From Burkholderia sp. BCC0322 (lineage in GTDB: Bacteria > Pseudomonadota > Gammaproteobacteria > Burkholderiales > Burkholderiaceae): a stretch of 64,000 nucleotides of DNA. Within the stretch, counting starts at the first letter, position 1, and every line of letters starts with the position of its first letter. The stretch spans positions 1 to 64,000 of the forward strand of contig NZ_CADFDU010000018.1 of the NCBI RefSeq assembly GCF_902833045.1, in the 5' to 3' direction. A model generated the notes under the pieces. The model had not been told where the DNA came from, made no database searches, and was given only the letters and a program-made list of their open reading frames with translations. This document shows positions 1 to 7,887 of this stretch, piece after piece. The position numbers and the translations under genes are program-made.

Positions 1-41
1 GTTCTGATAAAATAATAATAAGAAAACAAAACCAAAAATCA

Positions 42-71
42 AGTCCTTTAAGAAATTAAAGGGCTTTTTTT
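42..71 (+). terminator. Rho-independent terminator at left edge
   Basis: Positions 42-51 and 56-65 form a ten-pair stem (one G-U) around a GAAA loop and run into a T7 tract at 65-71. It would end a rightward transcript whose gene lies outside the window. Seen directly in sequence; function inferred. Confidence 0.6.
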
Positions 72-125
72 ATTGCTTTTTCTATCTTTTCTTTTAATAT
101 GATTAAAGACAATGGAGAAAAAACA

Positions 126-425
126 ATGGGAACAATGGCAAAGAAACCTTTTTATGTGAGTGATAAAATAGGATTGTTTAAGTTTATTGATTGCCCTGGC
201 TACGGTATAAAAGCTATGGGTGTCGGTCGTTCTGGTGTCTTGGTGGGTGAGTGCGACAATAAATTTAATCTCATCTATATAACTGACTTTGAGAAACAAA
301 AGAACATTTTGTCAATTTTGGAAAGATTGAGAACAGAAAGCTATAAACAAAAGATTGAAAGATTTAATCCTAAAATGTTGACAAGTCATTATAAAATCAC
401 TAAAAGGTTAGATATGATTGATTGA
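126..425 (+). CDS. Small hypothetical protein of low-GC block
   Basis: Encodes about 99 residues; no family recognised. The ATG at 126 is chosen because GGAGAA at 114-119 gives a ribosome binding site at normal spacing; an in-frame start at 99 lacks one. The product is lysine-rich and basic, with a folded-looking N-terminal half containing glycine-rich PGYGIKAMGVGRSG and a C-terminal helical, charged stretch. No signal peptide or membrane segment is visible. Base composition is strongly AT-rich, like its two neighbours and unlike everything after position 2775. It converges on the leftward gene at 514-978 with a shared bidirectional terminator between them. Real coding is likely from the RBS and spacing, function unknown. 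Confidence 0.55.
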   Translation: MGTMAKKPFYVSDKIGLFKFIDCPGYGIKAMGVGRSGVLVGECDNKFNLIYITDFEKQKNILSILERLRTESYKQKIERFNPKMLTSHYKITKRLDMID

Positions 426-471
426 TTTTCTTGATTTCTTTCCTGTGTTCTTCCTTATGACTTTGACCAAA

Positions 472-500
472 AAAAAGCCACCTAAAAGGTGGCTCTTTTG
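472..500. terminator. Bidirectional terminator
   Basis: The stem AGCCACCT/AGGTGGCT (476-494) is flanked by an A run on the left and a T run on the right, so it can stop both converging transcripts from 126-425 and from 514-978. Confidence 0.75.
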
Positions 501-513
501 TTGGTAGATCTGT

Positions 514-978
514 TTATGCGAACAAACCATCAATGTATTTCTTGCCTTCGTCGGTGTCGTAGTAGGCTTTACCTTCGGCATTGAGCTTGCTGATAAAGTA
601 GTCCTTGCCTTTGCCTTTAAGGTTCGTCCAATAGGTTTTAGCATCTGCTGTGAGTGCTTTACAATCCCTGCCTTTCCAAACCTTGAAAGTAGAGCTACGA
701 CCTTCTTTTGTTTTGATTGCTTCCTCAACAATAACCACCTTCGTTTCTGTGGTGGCAGTTTTCGGGAGAATAATCAAACCTTCACTTGCCAAAAGATTAG
801 TCAAGATTTGTGGTTCAATCTTGGCATCTTTGATAGTATCAATCAAGGTTTTGGCTTGTGCTTCTGCCTTTTTCTTGGTGTCTGCTTCTGCTTTTGAAAT
901 CTTGGAAAGCTCTTCATAATCGGTAGCAGTAGCAGTGCCATTTTGAACCTTGGTTAACAGTTCTTGCAGAGTAGCCAT
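514..978 (-). CDS. Hypothetical lysine-rich protein of low-GC block
   Basis: Encodes about 154 residues; not recognised. The start at 978 (MATLQELL) is preferred because AAGGAG lies just upstream on the minus strand; a longer frame to 1026 has no such site. The N-terminal ~75 residues are helical and charged (repeated KAEA/KKKAEAQAK), suggesting a coiled coil. The C-terminal ~70 residues hold a compact aromatic/lysine-rich segment (FKVWKGRDCKALTADAKTYW...GKKYIDGLF) that could bind nucleic acid, but that is only a guess. It is transcribed leftward, away from the recombinase gene at 1113-2567, with a 134-base gap between them. AT-rich codon use matches the block and not the Burkholderia-like genome to the right. 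Confidence 0.6.
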   Translation of the reverse strand: MATLQELLTKVQNGTATATDYEELSKISKAEADTKKKAEAQAKTLIDTIKDAKIEPQILTNLLASEGLIILPKTATTETKVVIVEEAIKTKEGRSSTFKVWKGRDCKALTADAKTYWTNLKGKGKDYFISKLNAEGKAYYDTDEGKKYIDGLFA

Positions 979-1112
979 TTGAAAATTCTCCTTAAAGAAA
1001 AAACCTTGTCGGTTGGACTTCAACAAGACTGTTCTTGTTGATAGGTGTCATCATCGTTCATAGGAAAGAGATCGTCAACACTTTTTTTATCTTTTTAATG
1101 TAAAGTTTTTTA

Positions 1113-2567
1113 TTATTCCGTTAGTTCTAAAAGTAGGTTTAAAAGCTCTTTTTCTTCTTCTGCTGACAATGATTGTTCTTTCTTTTTGGCTCTCAAAAAC
1201 TTTAATTTAGCCAGTTTGTCAACCTCGGTAAGTATTGGGTTTAAGTAATGTTTATAACTGACTTCATTATTATGACCGTTAGAATTAAGCATCCCTTGTT
1301 GTGTGGATAAATTAGTGTTTCCTTTGGTGTGAATTTCTTCAAATTTTCTCACACTTGAAAAACCTAACAATTTGGCAATAAGCATTGTATTGCCTTCACC
1401 ACCAACAGAAAGCATTTTAGATACTTTGGTTCTTCTTAAATCGTGAAAGTGAATATCTTCAAGATTGTTGGCTTTCATTAGTCCAGAAAAGACACGACCA
1501 AAGCCCATAATAGTATAGGTAAAAAATCTATCTTTTTCTGCTTCTTTTGCTGGCTTCAAATTTCGTAAAAACTCTCTGGCTGTTTCGTCTAAATATACAT
1601 CCCTTGGTCGTCCACTTTTTGTTGTGGTCAAATGGATACGTCTAAAATCATCAAAAATTTGTGAATGTTTTAGATAAATAATTTCGGACCTTCTCATACT
1701 TGTTAGCAAAGATAAACGGCAAATATCAGCTAATTGTTTATTGGAGTAGGTGCTAATGACTTCTAAAAATTTGCTTTCTTCTTCTTCTGTTAAAACTCGT
1801 TTTCTATAATTAATGGTGTTTTGTAAAAGTTTCTTATTATACTCTTTGGTTACATTCCTAATGTCTTCGTAAGCTTCGTCAATATTTTCAAGGTTGTTAT
1901 AGACATTAGAAATAAATGTGATTTCACGAACTACACTAACGGGCTTGACTGCTTTATTTTTAGCATCGCCTTCAAGTCGTGATTTGATATAGTTATTAAT
2001 ATCAATCTTGCTAATCTCTGTTCTAATATCAAACTTACCAAAAAGACGATAGGTAAGTTTTTCGTGTCCTATTCCCATTGCTTCTTTTTCTTCATTGGTA
2101 ATATATCTATCGGGAATGGATACAGAACAGATTTTATTGATAAAAGCCTTCTTCATTGCTAGGTTTCTTCTTTTGAGTTCTGGCAATGCTTTTAGGGCTT
2201 CTTTGTCGTCAATGTCTATTCTCTTAAAGCCTTCGTCTTTAAAGGCTTCGTCTTGTAGCCATCTTTTTGCTACATATTCAAAGGTAAAGTCTTTTCCTTC
2301 TTTTTCTTTGATAGCTTCTTTTCTTGCTTTTTGTCGTTCTTCTTCACTGATTGAATAGATAAGCTCTTTCCCTTTTTCAAGTTTTGATAGGGTAAGAAAA
2401 CTTACTGCTTCTTTAAGATTGTCAAAATAATTATTCTTTTTTCCTTGGTAGTCTTTACGAGAAATACGAACACGGTATTTCGTAGTAGTGCTACCATCTC
2501 CATTAGTCCACTGAACAACCTGTATCCCTCTTGGTGGCTTGTTGTTCGGTGTTTTAGCTGTTGCCAT
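1113..2567 (-). CDS. Tyrosine recombinase (phage-type integrase), low-GC
   Basis: 484-residue site-specific recombinase, expected to cut and rejoin DNA at attachment sites. The catalytic domain is in the C-terminal half: R292 in MRRSEI, K317 in TTKSGR, H375 and R378 in FHDLRR, H432 in NGHNNE and the likely nucleophile Y438 in VSYKHY, with an unusual insertion of about 25 residues between LLGF (401-403) and the GH. Residues about 95-240 form a SAM-like core-binding region and 1-90 an arm-binding region. Start ATG at 2567. The gene is read leftward away from the element edge about 140 bases to its right, the usual position of an integrase relative to its own attachment site. GC is roughly one third, so the source is a low-GC host or phage. 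Host identity not resolvable from sequence alone. Confidence 0.85.
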   Translation of the reverse strand: MATAKTPNNKPPRGIQVVQWTNGDGSTTTKYRVRISRKDYQGKKNNYFDNLKEAVSFLTLSKLEKGKELIYSISEEERQKARKEAIKEKEGKDFTFEYVAKRWLQDEAFKDEGFKRIDIDDKEALKALPELKRRNLAMKKAFINKICSVSIPDRYITNEEKEAMGIGHEKLTYRLFGKFDIRTEISKIDINNYIKSRLEGDAKNKAVKPVSVVREITFISNVYNNLENIDEAYEDIRNVTKEYNKKLLQNTINYRKRVLTEEEESKFLEVISTYSNKQLADICRLSLLTSMRRSEIIYLKHSQIFDDFRRIHLTTTKSGRPRDVYLDETAREFLRNLKPAKEAEKDRFFTYTIMGFGRVFSGLMKANNLEDIHFHDLRRTKVSKMLSVGGEGNTMLIAKLLGFSSVRKFEEIHTKGNTNLSTQQGMLNSNGHNNEVSYKHYLNPILTEVDKLAKLKFLRAKKKEQSLSAEEEKELLNLLLELTE

Positions 2568-2704
2568 CGGCTGTCCTATTGGGTGATTTGTTGGGTGAAT
2601 TGGTGGTAAATTTGCCCAAAAATTCTAGCAAATTTGCCCAATGAGAGTCAACCGTCCACTTTCAACCGATTGGAGCTAAGTCCATGATTTTTAAAGAGAA
2701 AGGA

Positions 2705-2760
2705 GGTGATTTACAGCCACGGCTTGAGAATATTGTTCTCGGCGGTGGCTGTAGATCACC
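2705..2760. repeat. Long imperfect hairpin at low-GC/high-GC edge
   Basis: The arms GGTGATTTACAGCCAC (2705-2720) and GTGGCTGTAGATCACC (2745-2760) match in 15 of 16 pairs, and an inner stem GAGAA/TTCTC (2726-2730, 2736-2740) continues the structure around a five-base loop. It lies between the recombinase promoter region and the broken nif3 gene. It could be an element end, a recombinase accessory site, or a library/assembly artefact. Confidence 0.7.
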
Positions 2761-2775
2761 CCAAAAAGTTTTTGG
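2761..2775. repeat. 15-base palindrome at junction (candidate crossover core)
   Basis: CCAAAAAGTTTTTGG is a perfect palindrome about a central G. Its right end, TTTTTGG, is where the nif3 reading frame resumes (…F-W-R-N-E…). If the low-GC block is a genuine insertion, this is the best candidate for the recombined core site. Inference; needs the other end of the element. Confidence 0.4.
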
Positions 2776-3318
2776 CGCAACGAGGCGCCGCAGATCACGG
2801 GTCGCAAGTACCAGCGCCTGAAGCTGCTGCTCGCGAACGACCTGAACCTGTTCGCGTTCCACCTGCCGCTCGACGCACATCCCGAATTCGGCAACAACGC
2901 GCAGCTCGGCGAGCGGCTCGGCCTGATCGGCGAGCAGCGTTTCGGCGAAGGCGACCTCGGCTGGATGGCGACGTTGCCGATGCCCGTCACGCTCGAGCAC
3001 TTCGTTGCGAAGGTCGAGCGCACGCTTGGCCGCACGCCGCTCGTGCTCGGCGATCCGGACATGCAGCTGCGCCGCATCGCGTGGTGCACCGGTGCCGCGC
3101 AAAGCTATTTCGATGCGGCGATCGACGCCGGGGCGGACGTGTTCCTGACCGGAGAGGTGTCCGAATACGTGACGCACACGGCCGCCGAGAGCGGCGTCGC
3201 GTTCGTTGCGGCAGGGCACCATGCAACCGAGCGCTACGGAATCCAGGCACTTGGCGCCCACTTGTCCGAAGAATTCGATATCGAACACCTTTTTATCGAT
3301 ATCCATAATCCCGTCTGA
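2770..3318 (+). pseudogene. nif3-type dinuclear metal protein, 5'-truncated
   Basis: From about 2770 the frame reads FWRNEAPQITGRKYQRLKLLLAN…, continuing to a stop at 3316-3318, and matches the middle and C-terminal parts of Nif3/YbgI-family dinuclear metal-centre proteins, including LFAFHLPLDAHP, LTGEVSEY and the metal-binding VAAGHHATE near the end. The N-terminal third, with the first HH metal ligands, is absent: upstream in the same frame are stops at 2707 (TGA), 2725 and 2752. So about 180 codons of a ~248-codon gene remain, with no start codon of its own. Genes of this type normally precede petA in Burkholderia, so the remnant is in its proper place and the break is the abnormal event. 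If the block is an assembly error, the gene may be intact in the organism. Confidence 0.85.
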
Positions 3319-3536
3319 ATGCCGGATTTGCGGCAGCGCATCGAAATTTCACAATGTAGCGAATGCTTAAAAGTGAAATGATTTAATCGCTCCGATAGTG
3401 GGGGAAAACCCTTAACTATCAAACACTTCGAAGGGATTTTCATCTCCGGGCCTTGTAAATGACGACTCCATTCGCGCAAACTAGCGGCGGAATGGAAAGT
3501 CGTGACGGAAAATCCAACTCAGAAGTGGGGCGTGTG

Positions 3537-4157
3537 ATGCGAGACAAGGAAGACAAACGCGTCGACAGCGGCCGCCGTACCTGGCTGATTGCGACATCCG
3601 TAGCAGGTGGCGTGGGAGGCGTAGCCACCGTCATACCTTTCGCGGCGTCGCTTGCGCCGTCCGCGAAAGCGAAAGCGGCCGGTGCACCGGTCGAAGTCGA
3701 CATCAGCGGGCTGAAGCCTGGGGAAATGGTGACCGTGCCGTGGCGCGGCAAGCCGGTGTGGATCCTGAACCGCACCGACGCGATGCTCGCCGACGTGGTC
3801 AAGGCCGACAAGGAAGTGGCCGATCCGACCACCGAAAAGCCCTATACGATGCCGTTGCCCGCATATTGCGCGAACGAATATCGCTCGCGAGCCGATCGCA
3901 AGAACATCCTCGTTGTGATGGCCGTGTGTACGCACCTCGGCTGCACGCCAAGCCAACGCTTCACGCCGGGTCCGCAGCCGAACCTGCCGGACGACTGGCC
4001 GGGCGGTTTCCTGTGCCCGTGCCATGGTTCGACCTACGACCTCGCCGGCCGTGTGTTCAAGAACAAGCCGGCGCCTCAGAATCTCGACATCCCGCCCTAC
4101 ATGTTCACGTCGGCAACGACCCTCGTGATCGGCAAGGACGAGAAAGGAGAAGCGTGA
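3537..4157 (+). CDS. petA: Ubiquinol-cytochrome c reductase Rieske iron-sulfur subunit
   Basis: 206-residue Rieske subunit of the cytochrome bc1 complex; its 2Fe-2S cluster takes an electron from ubiquinol at the Qo site and passes it to cytochrome c1. The twin-arginine signal SGRRTWL (R13-R14) precedes one membrane helix at about 18-38, fitting Tat-dependent insertion. Cluster ligands are in CTHLGC (C131, H133) and CPCHGS (C160, H163), with C136 and C162 as the stabilising disulfide. The ATG at 3537 is chosen over an in-frame start at 3459 because it gives the normal length and puts the Tat motif at the N-terminus. Its stop overlaps the petB start by one base (TGATG), so the two are translationally coupled. 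Confidence 0.96.
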   Translation: MRDKEDKRVDSGRRTWLIATSVAGGVGGVATVIPFAASLAPSAKAKAAGAPVEVDISGLKPGEMVTVPWRGKPVWILNRTDAMLADVVKADKEVADPTTEKPYTMPLPAYCANEYRSRADRKNILVVMAVCTHLGCTPSQRFTPGPQPNLPDDWPGGFLCPCHGSTYDLAGRVFKNKPAPQNLDIPPYMFTSATTLVIGKDEKGEA

Positions 4158-5536
4158 TGGCCGACAACAAGGAAGTCTCCACGACAGGTCTCACCGGCTG
4201 GATCGATCAGCGCTTCCCGCTCACGTCCACCTGGAAGAAGCACGTTTCCGAGTACTACGCGCCGAAGAACTTCAACTTCTGGTACTTCTTCGGCTCCCTC
4301 GCGCTGCTGGTGCTCGTCAACCAGATCGTCACGGGCATCTTCCTGACGATGAACTACAAGCCCGATTCGACGCTCGCGTTCGCGTCGGTCGAGTACATCA
4401 TGCGCGAGGTGCCGTGGGGCTGGCTGATCCGCTACATGCACTCCACGGGCGCGTCGATGTTCTTCGTGGTCGTCTACCTGCACATGTTCCGCGGGCTGCT
4501 CTACGGCTCGTACCGGAAGCCGCGCGAACTCGTGTGGATCTTCGGCTGCGCGATCTTCCTGTGCCTGATGGCCGAGGCGTTCTTCGGCTACCTGCTGCCG
4601 TGGGGCCAGATGTCGTTCTGGGGCGCGCAGGTGATCGTGAACCTGTTCTCGGCAATCCCGTTCGTCGGCCCCGACCTGTCGCTGTGGATTCGCGGCGACT
4701 ACGTCGTGTCGGACGTCACGCTGAACCGCTTCTTCGCGTTCCACGTGATCGCGATTCCGCTCGTGCTGGTCGGCCTGGTGATCGCGCACCTCGTCGCGCT
4801 GCACGAAGTGGGCTCGAACAACCCGGACGGCATCGAGATCAAGGCGAAGAAGGACGAGAACGGCATTCCGCTCGACGGCATTCCGTTCCATCCGTACTAC
4901 TCGGTGCACGATTTCCTCGGCGTGTGCGGCTTCCTGATGGTGTTCGCGCTGATCGTGTTCTTCTCGCCGGAGATGGGCGGCTACTTCCTCGAGGCGAACA
5001 ACTTCGTCCCGGCGAACCCGCTGCAGACGCCGCCCGAGATCGCGCCGGTCTGGTACTTCACCGCGTTCTACGCGATGCTGCGCGCGACCACCGACCCGTT
5101 CAAGATCGTGCTGATGATCGTGATCGCGCTGCTCGGCGTGCTCGCGCTGATCCGCGCCCGCGGCAAGTGGAAAGCAGGCCTGCCGGTGCTGGCCGCGGCG
5201 ATCGTCGTGTTCATGTACCTGACGGAGTCGAAGTTCTGGGGCGTCGTCGTGATGGGGTCGGCGGTGATCACGCTGTTCTTCCTGCCGTGGCTCGACCGCA
5301 GCCCGGTGAAGTCGATCCGCTACCGGCCGTTGTTCCACAAGGTGTTCCTCGGGATCTTCGTCGTAGCGTTCCTGACCCTCGGGTTCCTCGGCACGCGGCC
5401 ACCCTCCCCGGCCTCGACGCTGATCGCGCAGGCCTGCGCGCTGATCTACTTCGCGTTCTTCCTCGGCATGCCCGTCTGGACGCCGCTTGGCACGTTCAAG
5501 CAGCCGCCGGAGCGGGTGCGCTTCAAGCCCCATTAA
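4157..5536 (+). CDS. petB: Cytochrome b of the bc1 complex
   Basis: 459-residue integral membrane subunit that holds haems bL and bH and both quinone sites (Qo, Qi). Eight or more hydrophobic helices are visible; haem-ligand histidines fall in the helices around RYMHSTGASMFFVVVYLHMFRG and FFAFHVIAIPLVLVGLVIAHLVALHE. The Qo-site loop reads PVWY at residues 297-300 where most cytochromes b have PEWY; PVWY is known from several beta- and gammaproteobacteria, so this supports the lineage. The length covers a full mitochondrial-type cytochrome b rather than a split b6/subunit IV. Second gene of the petABC operon, 21 bases before petC. Confidence 0.97.
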   Translation: MADNKEVSTTGLTGWIDQRFPLTSTWKKHVSEYYAPKNFNFWYFFGSLALLVLVNQIVTGIFLTMNYKPDSTLAFASVEYIMREVPWGWLIRYMHSTGASMFFVVVYLHMFRGLLYGSYRKPRELVWIFGCAIFLCLMAEAFFGYLLPWGQMSFWGAQVIVNLFSAIPFVGPDLSLWIRGDYVVSDVTLNRFFAFHVIAIPLVLVGLVIAHLVALHEVGSNNPDGIEIKAKKDENGIPLDGIPFHPYYSVHDFLGVCGFLMVFALIVFFSPEMGGYFLEANNFVPANPLQTPPEIAPVWYFTAFYAMLRATTDPFKIVLMIVIALLGVLALIRARGKWKAGLPVLAAAIVVFMYLTESKFWGVVVMGSAVITLFFLPWLDRSPVKSIRYRPLFHKVFLGIFVVAFLTLGFLGTRPPSPASTLIAQACALIYFAFFLGMPVWTPLGTFKQPPERVRFKPH

Positions 5537-5557
5537 CGTGAGCGAGGAGAGAACGAC

Positions 5558-6316
5558 ATGAAGAAACTGCTTTCGACACTCGCGCTGATCGGGGCGACCG
5601 CGTGTGCGCTGCTGGCGGCGCCGGCGATTCGGGCGGAAGGTAATTTTCCGCTCGACCGGGCGCCCGATAACACGGAAAATCTCGTTTCGCTTCAGCACGG
5701 CGCGCAATTGTTTGTAAACTATTGCCTGAACTGCCACAGCGCGAACCTGATGCGCTACAACCGCCTGACGGATCTGGGCATATCCCAGAAGGAGATCGAA
5801 AAGAATCTCCTGTTCACGACCGACAAGGTCGGCAACACGATGTCCGTCGCGATGCGGCCCGAAGACGCGAAGAACTGGCTCGGCACCTCGCCGCCCGACC
5901 TGTCGGTCGAGGAGCGTGCACGCGGCCGAGACTGGCTGTACACGTATTTGCGGAGCTTCTACCGCGACGATACGCGGCCGACCGGATGGAACAACGCGGT
6001 GTTCGAGAACGTCGGCATGCCCCATGTACTGTGGCAGCTGCAGGGGCAGCGCACCGCCAAATTCGAAGACAAGACGGACGAGGAGACGGGCGAGAAGGTT
6101 CATACGCTCGTCGGCTTCCAGCAGGTCACACCGGGGACATTGTCCGCGGTGGATTATGATGCTGCGGTTGCCGACCTGGTGGCGTACATGACCTGGATGT
6201 CCGAGCCGGCTCAGCAGACTCGCAAACGCCTCGGCGTATGGGTGCTGATCTTTCTCGGTGTCCTGACTTTCCTGGCCTGGCGGCTCAATGCCGCGTACTG
6301 GAAAGATATCAAGTAA
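5558..6316 (+). CDS. petC: Cytochrome c1 of the bc1 complex
   Basis: 252-residue membrane-anchored c-type cytochrome that relays electrons from the Rieske protein to soluble or terminal cytochromes in the periplasm. An N-terminal Sec signal (1-26, ending AIRA) precedes the haem motif CLNCH at residues 56-60. A single C-terminal helix near 225-243 (VWVLIFLGVLTFLAWRL) anchors it. The axial methionine is probably the one in ENVGMPHVLW or the WMSEP region; I cannot decide which. Start ATG at 5558 follows GAGGAGAG. It is the last gene of petABC and is followed by a GC-rich hairpin with a T run. Confidence 0.96.
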   Translation: MKKLLSTLALIGATACALLAAPAIRAEGNFPLDRAPDNTENLVSLQHGAQLFVNYCLNCHSANLMRYNRLTDLGISQKEIEKNLLFTTDKVGNTMSVAMRPEDAKNWLGTSPPDLSVEERARGRDWLYTYLRSFYRDDTRPTGWNNAVFENVGMPHVLWQLQGQRTAKFEDKTDEETGEKVHTLVGFQQVTPGTLSAVDYDAAVADLVAYMTWMSEPAQQTRKRLGVWVLIFLGVLTFLAWRLNAAYWKDIK

Positions 6317-6332
6317 TCACGCCTGACCGGCG

Positions 6333-6398
6333 TGGGGCCGGCGCAAGGTGGAACCCCGGATGGAGTTCGCCGCGTGCCGGCCCTCGGCTTTTTTGAGG
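6333..6398 (+). terminator. Probable terminator after petC
   Basis: GGCCGGC near 6337 pairs with GCCGGCC near 6376-6382, followed by CTCGGCTTTTTT, in the 92-base gap between petC and sspA. The loop is long, so attenuation rather than full stop is possible. Confidence 0.5.
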
Positions 6399-6408
6399 AA
6401 ACGCAAAC

Positions 6409-7020
6409 ATGATGGTTCTGTATTCCGGCACAACTTGCCCGTTCTCCCAGCGTTGCCGGCTGGTGCTGTTCGAGAAGGGCATGGACTTCGAAATCCGTGA
6501 CGTCGACCTGTTCAACAAGCCGGAAGACATTTCGGTGATGAACCCGTACGGTCAGGTGCCGATCCTGGTCGAGCGCGATCTGATCCTGTACGAATCGAAC
6601 ATCATCAACGAGTACATCGACGAGCGCTTCCCGCATCCGCAACTGATGCCGGCCGACCCCGTGCAGCGCGCACGTGCACGCCTGTTCCTGCTCAACTTCG
6701 AGAAGGAGCTGTTCGTCCACGTCAGCACGCTCGAGAACGAGAAGGGCAAGGCAGCGGAGAAGAACCACGAGAAGGCACGCCTCGCGATCCGCGATCGCCT
6801 GACGCAGCTCGCGCCGATCTTCGTGAAGAACAAGTACATGCTCGGCGAGGAATTCTCGATGCTCGACGTCGCGATCGCGCCGCTGCTGTGGCGTCTGGAT
6901 CATTACGGCATCGAGCTGTCGAAGAACGCGGCGCCGCTGATGAAGTACGCCGAGCGGATCTTCAGCCGTCCGGCCTACATCGAAGCACTGACGCCGTCCG
7001 AAAAGGTCATGCGTCGTTGA
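6409..7020 (+). CDS. sspA: Stringent starvation protein A (GST-fold RNA polymerase partner)
   Basis: 203-residue protein with a glutathione S-transferase fold. SspA family members bind sigma70-RNA polymerase and redirect transcription in stationary phase, stress and virulence; they are not thought to act as transferases. The N-terminal thioredoxin-like domain starts MVLYSGTTCPFSQRCRLVLFEKG, contains NPYGQVPILVERDLILYESNIINEYI (cis-proline and substrate-binding segment of the fold), and the helical C-terminal domain runs from about residue 88. Start ATG at 6409, after GAGGAAACG. Downstream neighbour is sspB, the usual pairing in proteobacteria. Confidence 0.95.
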   Translation: MMVLYSGTTCPFSQRCRLVLFEKGMDFEIRDVDLFNKPEDISVMNPYGQVPILVERDLILYESNIINEYIDERFPHPQLMPADPVQRARARLFLLNFEKELFVHVSTLENEKGKAAEKNHEKARLAIRDRLTQLAPIFVKNKYMLGEEFSMLDVAIAPLLWRLDHYGIELSKNAAPLMKYAERIFSRPAYIEALTPSEKVMRR

Positions 7021-7091
7021 TGGTGCAATGAGTGCATGACGGAGAGGGCGGCGCGGCGTGCCGCGCCCCCGCTCCGGGTTCGAGGATTGTG

Positions 7092-7619
7092 ATGCAAGAG
7101 ATTTCAACGAAGCCTTATCTGCTGCGCGCGTTGTACGAGTGGTGCACCGATAACGGTTACACGCCGCATATCGCGGTGAGGGTCGACAACTCGACGCGCG
7201 TGCCGCGTCAGTTCGTGCGTGACGGCGAGATCGTGCTCAACATCAGCTTCGAGGCGACGAGCCAGTTGCAGATGGGCAACGAGTGGATCGAGTTCACGGC
7301 CCGGTTCTCCGGGAAGGCGCACAAGATCGAGATTCCGGTTGCCAACGTGCTCGCGATCTATGCGCGCGAGAACGGGCAGGGCATGGCGTTCCAGGTCGAT
7401 GCGGTCGCGGGTGAAGGCGCGGATTCGGGCGCGTTCGACGAAGATGCGGCGCAGCCGGATGATGCGCAGCGCGACGAGTCGCCTGCTGCGTTGACGCCGG
7501 TGGCCGACAGCGGCGCGAACGAGGAGCCTTCCGAAGGCGCCGACGAACCGCCGAAAACCGACGGCGATGGCGACGGTTCAAAAGGTGGCAGCAGACCTCG
7601 CCTCAAGATCGTGAAATGA
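7092..7619 (+). CDS. sspB: ClpXP specificity-enhancing factor SspB
   Basis: 175-residue adaptor that captures ssrA-tagged proteins and delivers them to the ClpXP protease. The first ~105 residues are the folded substrate-binding domain (STKPYLLRALYEWCTDNGYTPHIAV…VLNISFEATSQLQM…ARFSGKAHKIEIPVANVLAIYARENGQGMAF). A long acidic, proline/alanine-rich linker follows, and the C-terminal tail PRLKIVK is the ClpX-docking peptide typical of the family. Start ATG at 7092 is chosen because the family begins just before the PYLLRA motif; an in-frame upstream start at 7032 adds residues with no similarity. Sits between sspA and tRNA-Thr. Confidence 0.95.
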   Translation: MQEISTKPYLLRALYEWCTDNGYTPHIAVRVDNSTRVPRQFVRDGEIVLNISFEATSQLQMGNEWIEFTARFSGKAHKIEIPVANVLAIYARENGQGMAFQVDAVAGEGADSGAFDEDAAQPDDAQRDESPAALTPVADSGANEEPSEGADEPPKTDGDGDGSKGGSRPRLKIVK

Positions 7620-7637
7620 GGTAGAATCTCGCGCTAC

Positions 7638-7713
<76 letters not shown>

Positions 7714-7747
7714 AACACTAGTTTCAAGTAGTACCCGGAAGTCCCAA

Positions 7748-7786
7748 AACCCGCGTCCAGCCTAGCGCTGACGCGGGTTTTTTGTT
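7748..7786 (+). terminator. Terminator downstream of tRNA-Thr
   Basis: AACCCGCGTC (7748-7757) pairs with GACGCGGGTT (7770-7779) and is followed by T-rich sequence. It lies inside the island end and would end the tRNA transcript before the integrase. Confidence 0.85.
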
Positions 7787-7887
7787 TCAGGACGTCCCGT
7801 GAGAGGCCGGGGCATCCCCAAAATTTGGGGGTAAGATTCGGGGTATGACTTCCGGGATTTGGGGGTATGCCGTGCCCCCGACGAACA

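Noticed and set aside
2662-3306. Open frames on both strands over the junction and the nif3 remnant
   Set aside because: The rightward frame ending at 3318 gives the real Nif3 match; others cross the composition break and have no domain.
4097-6103. A 668-codon leftward open frame over petB and petC
   Set aside because: Charged, His/Arg-rich shadow of two textbook bc1 genes.
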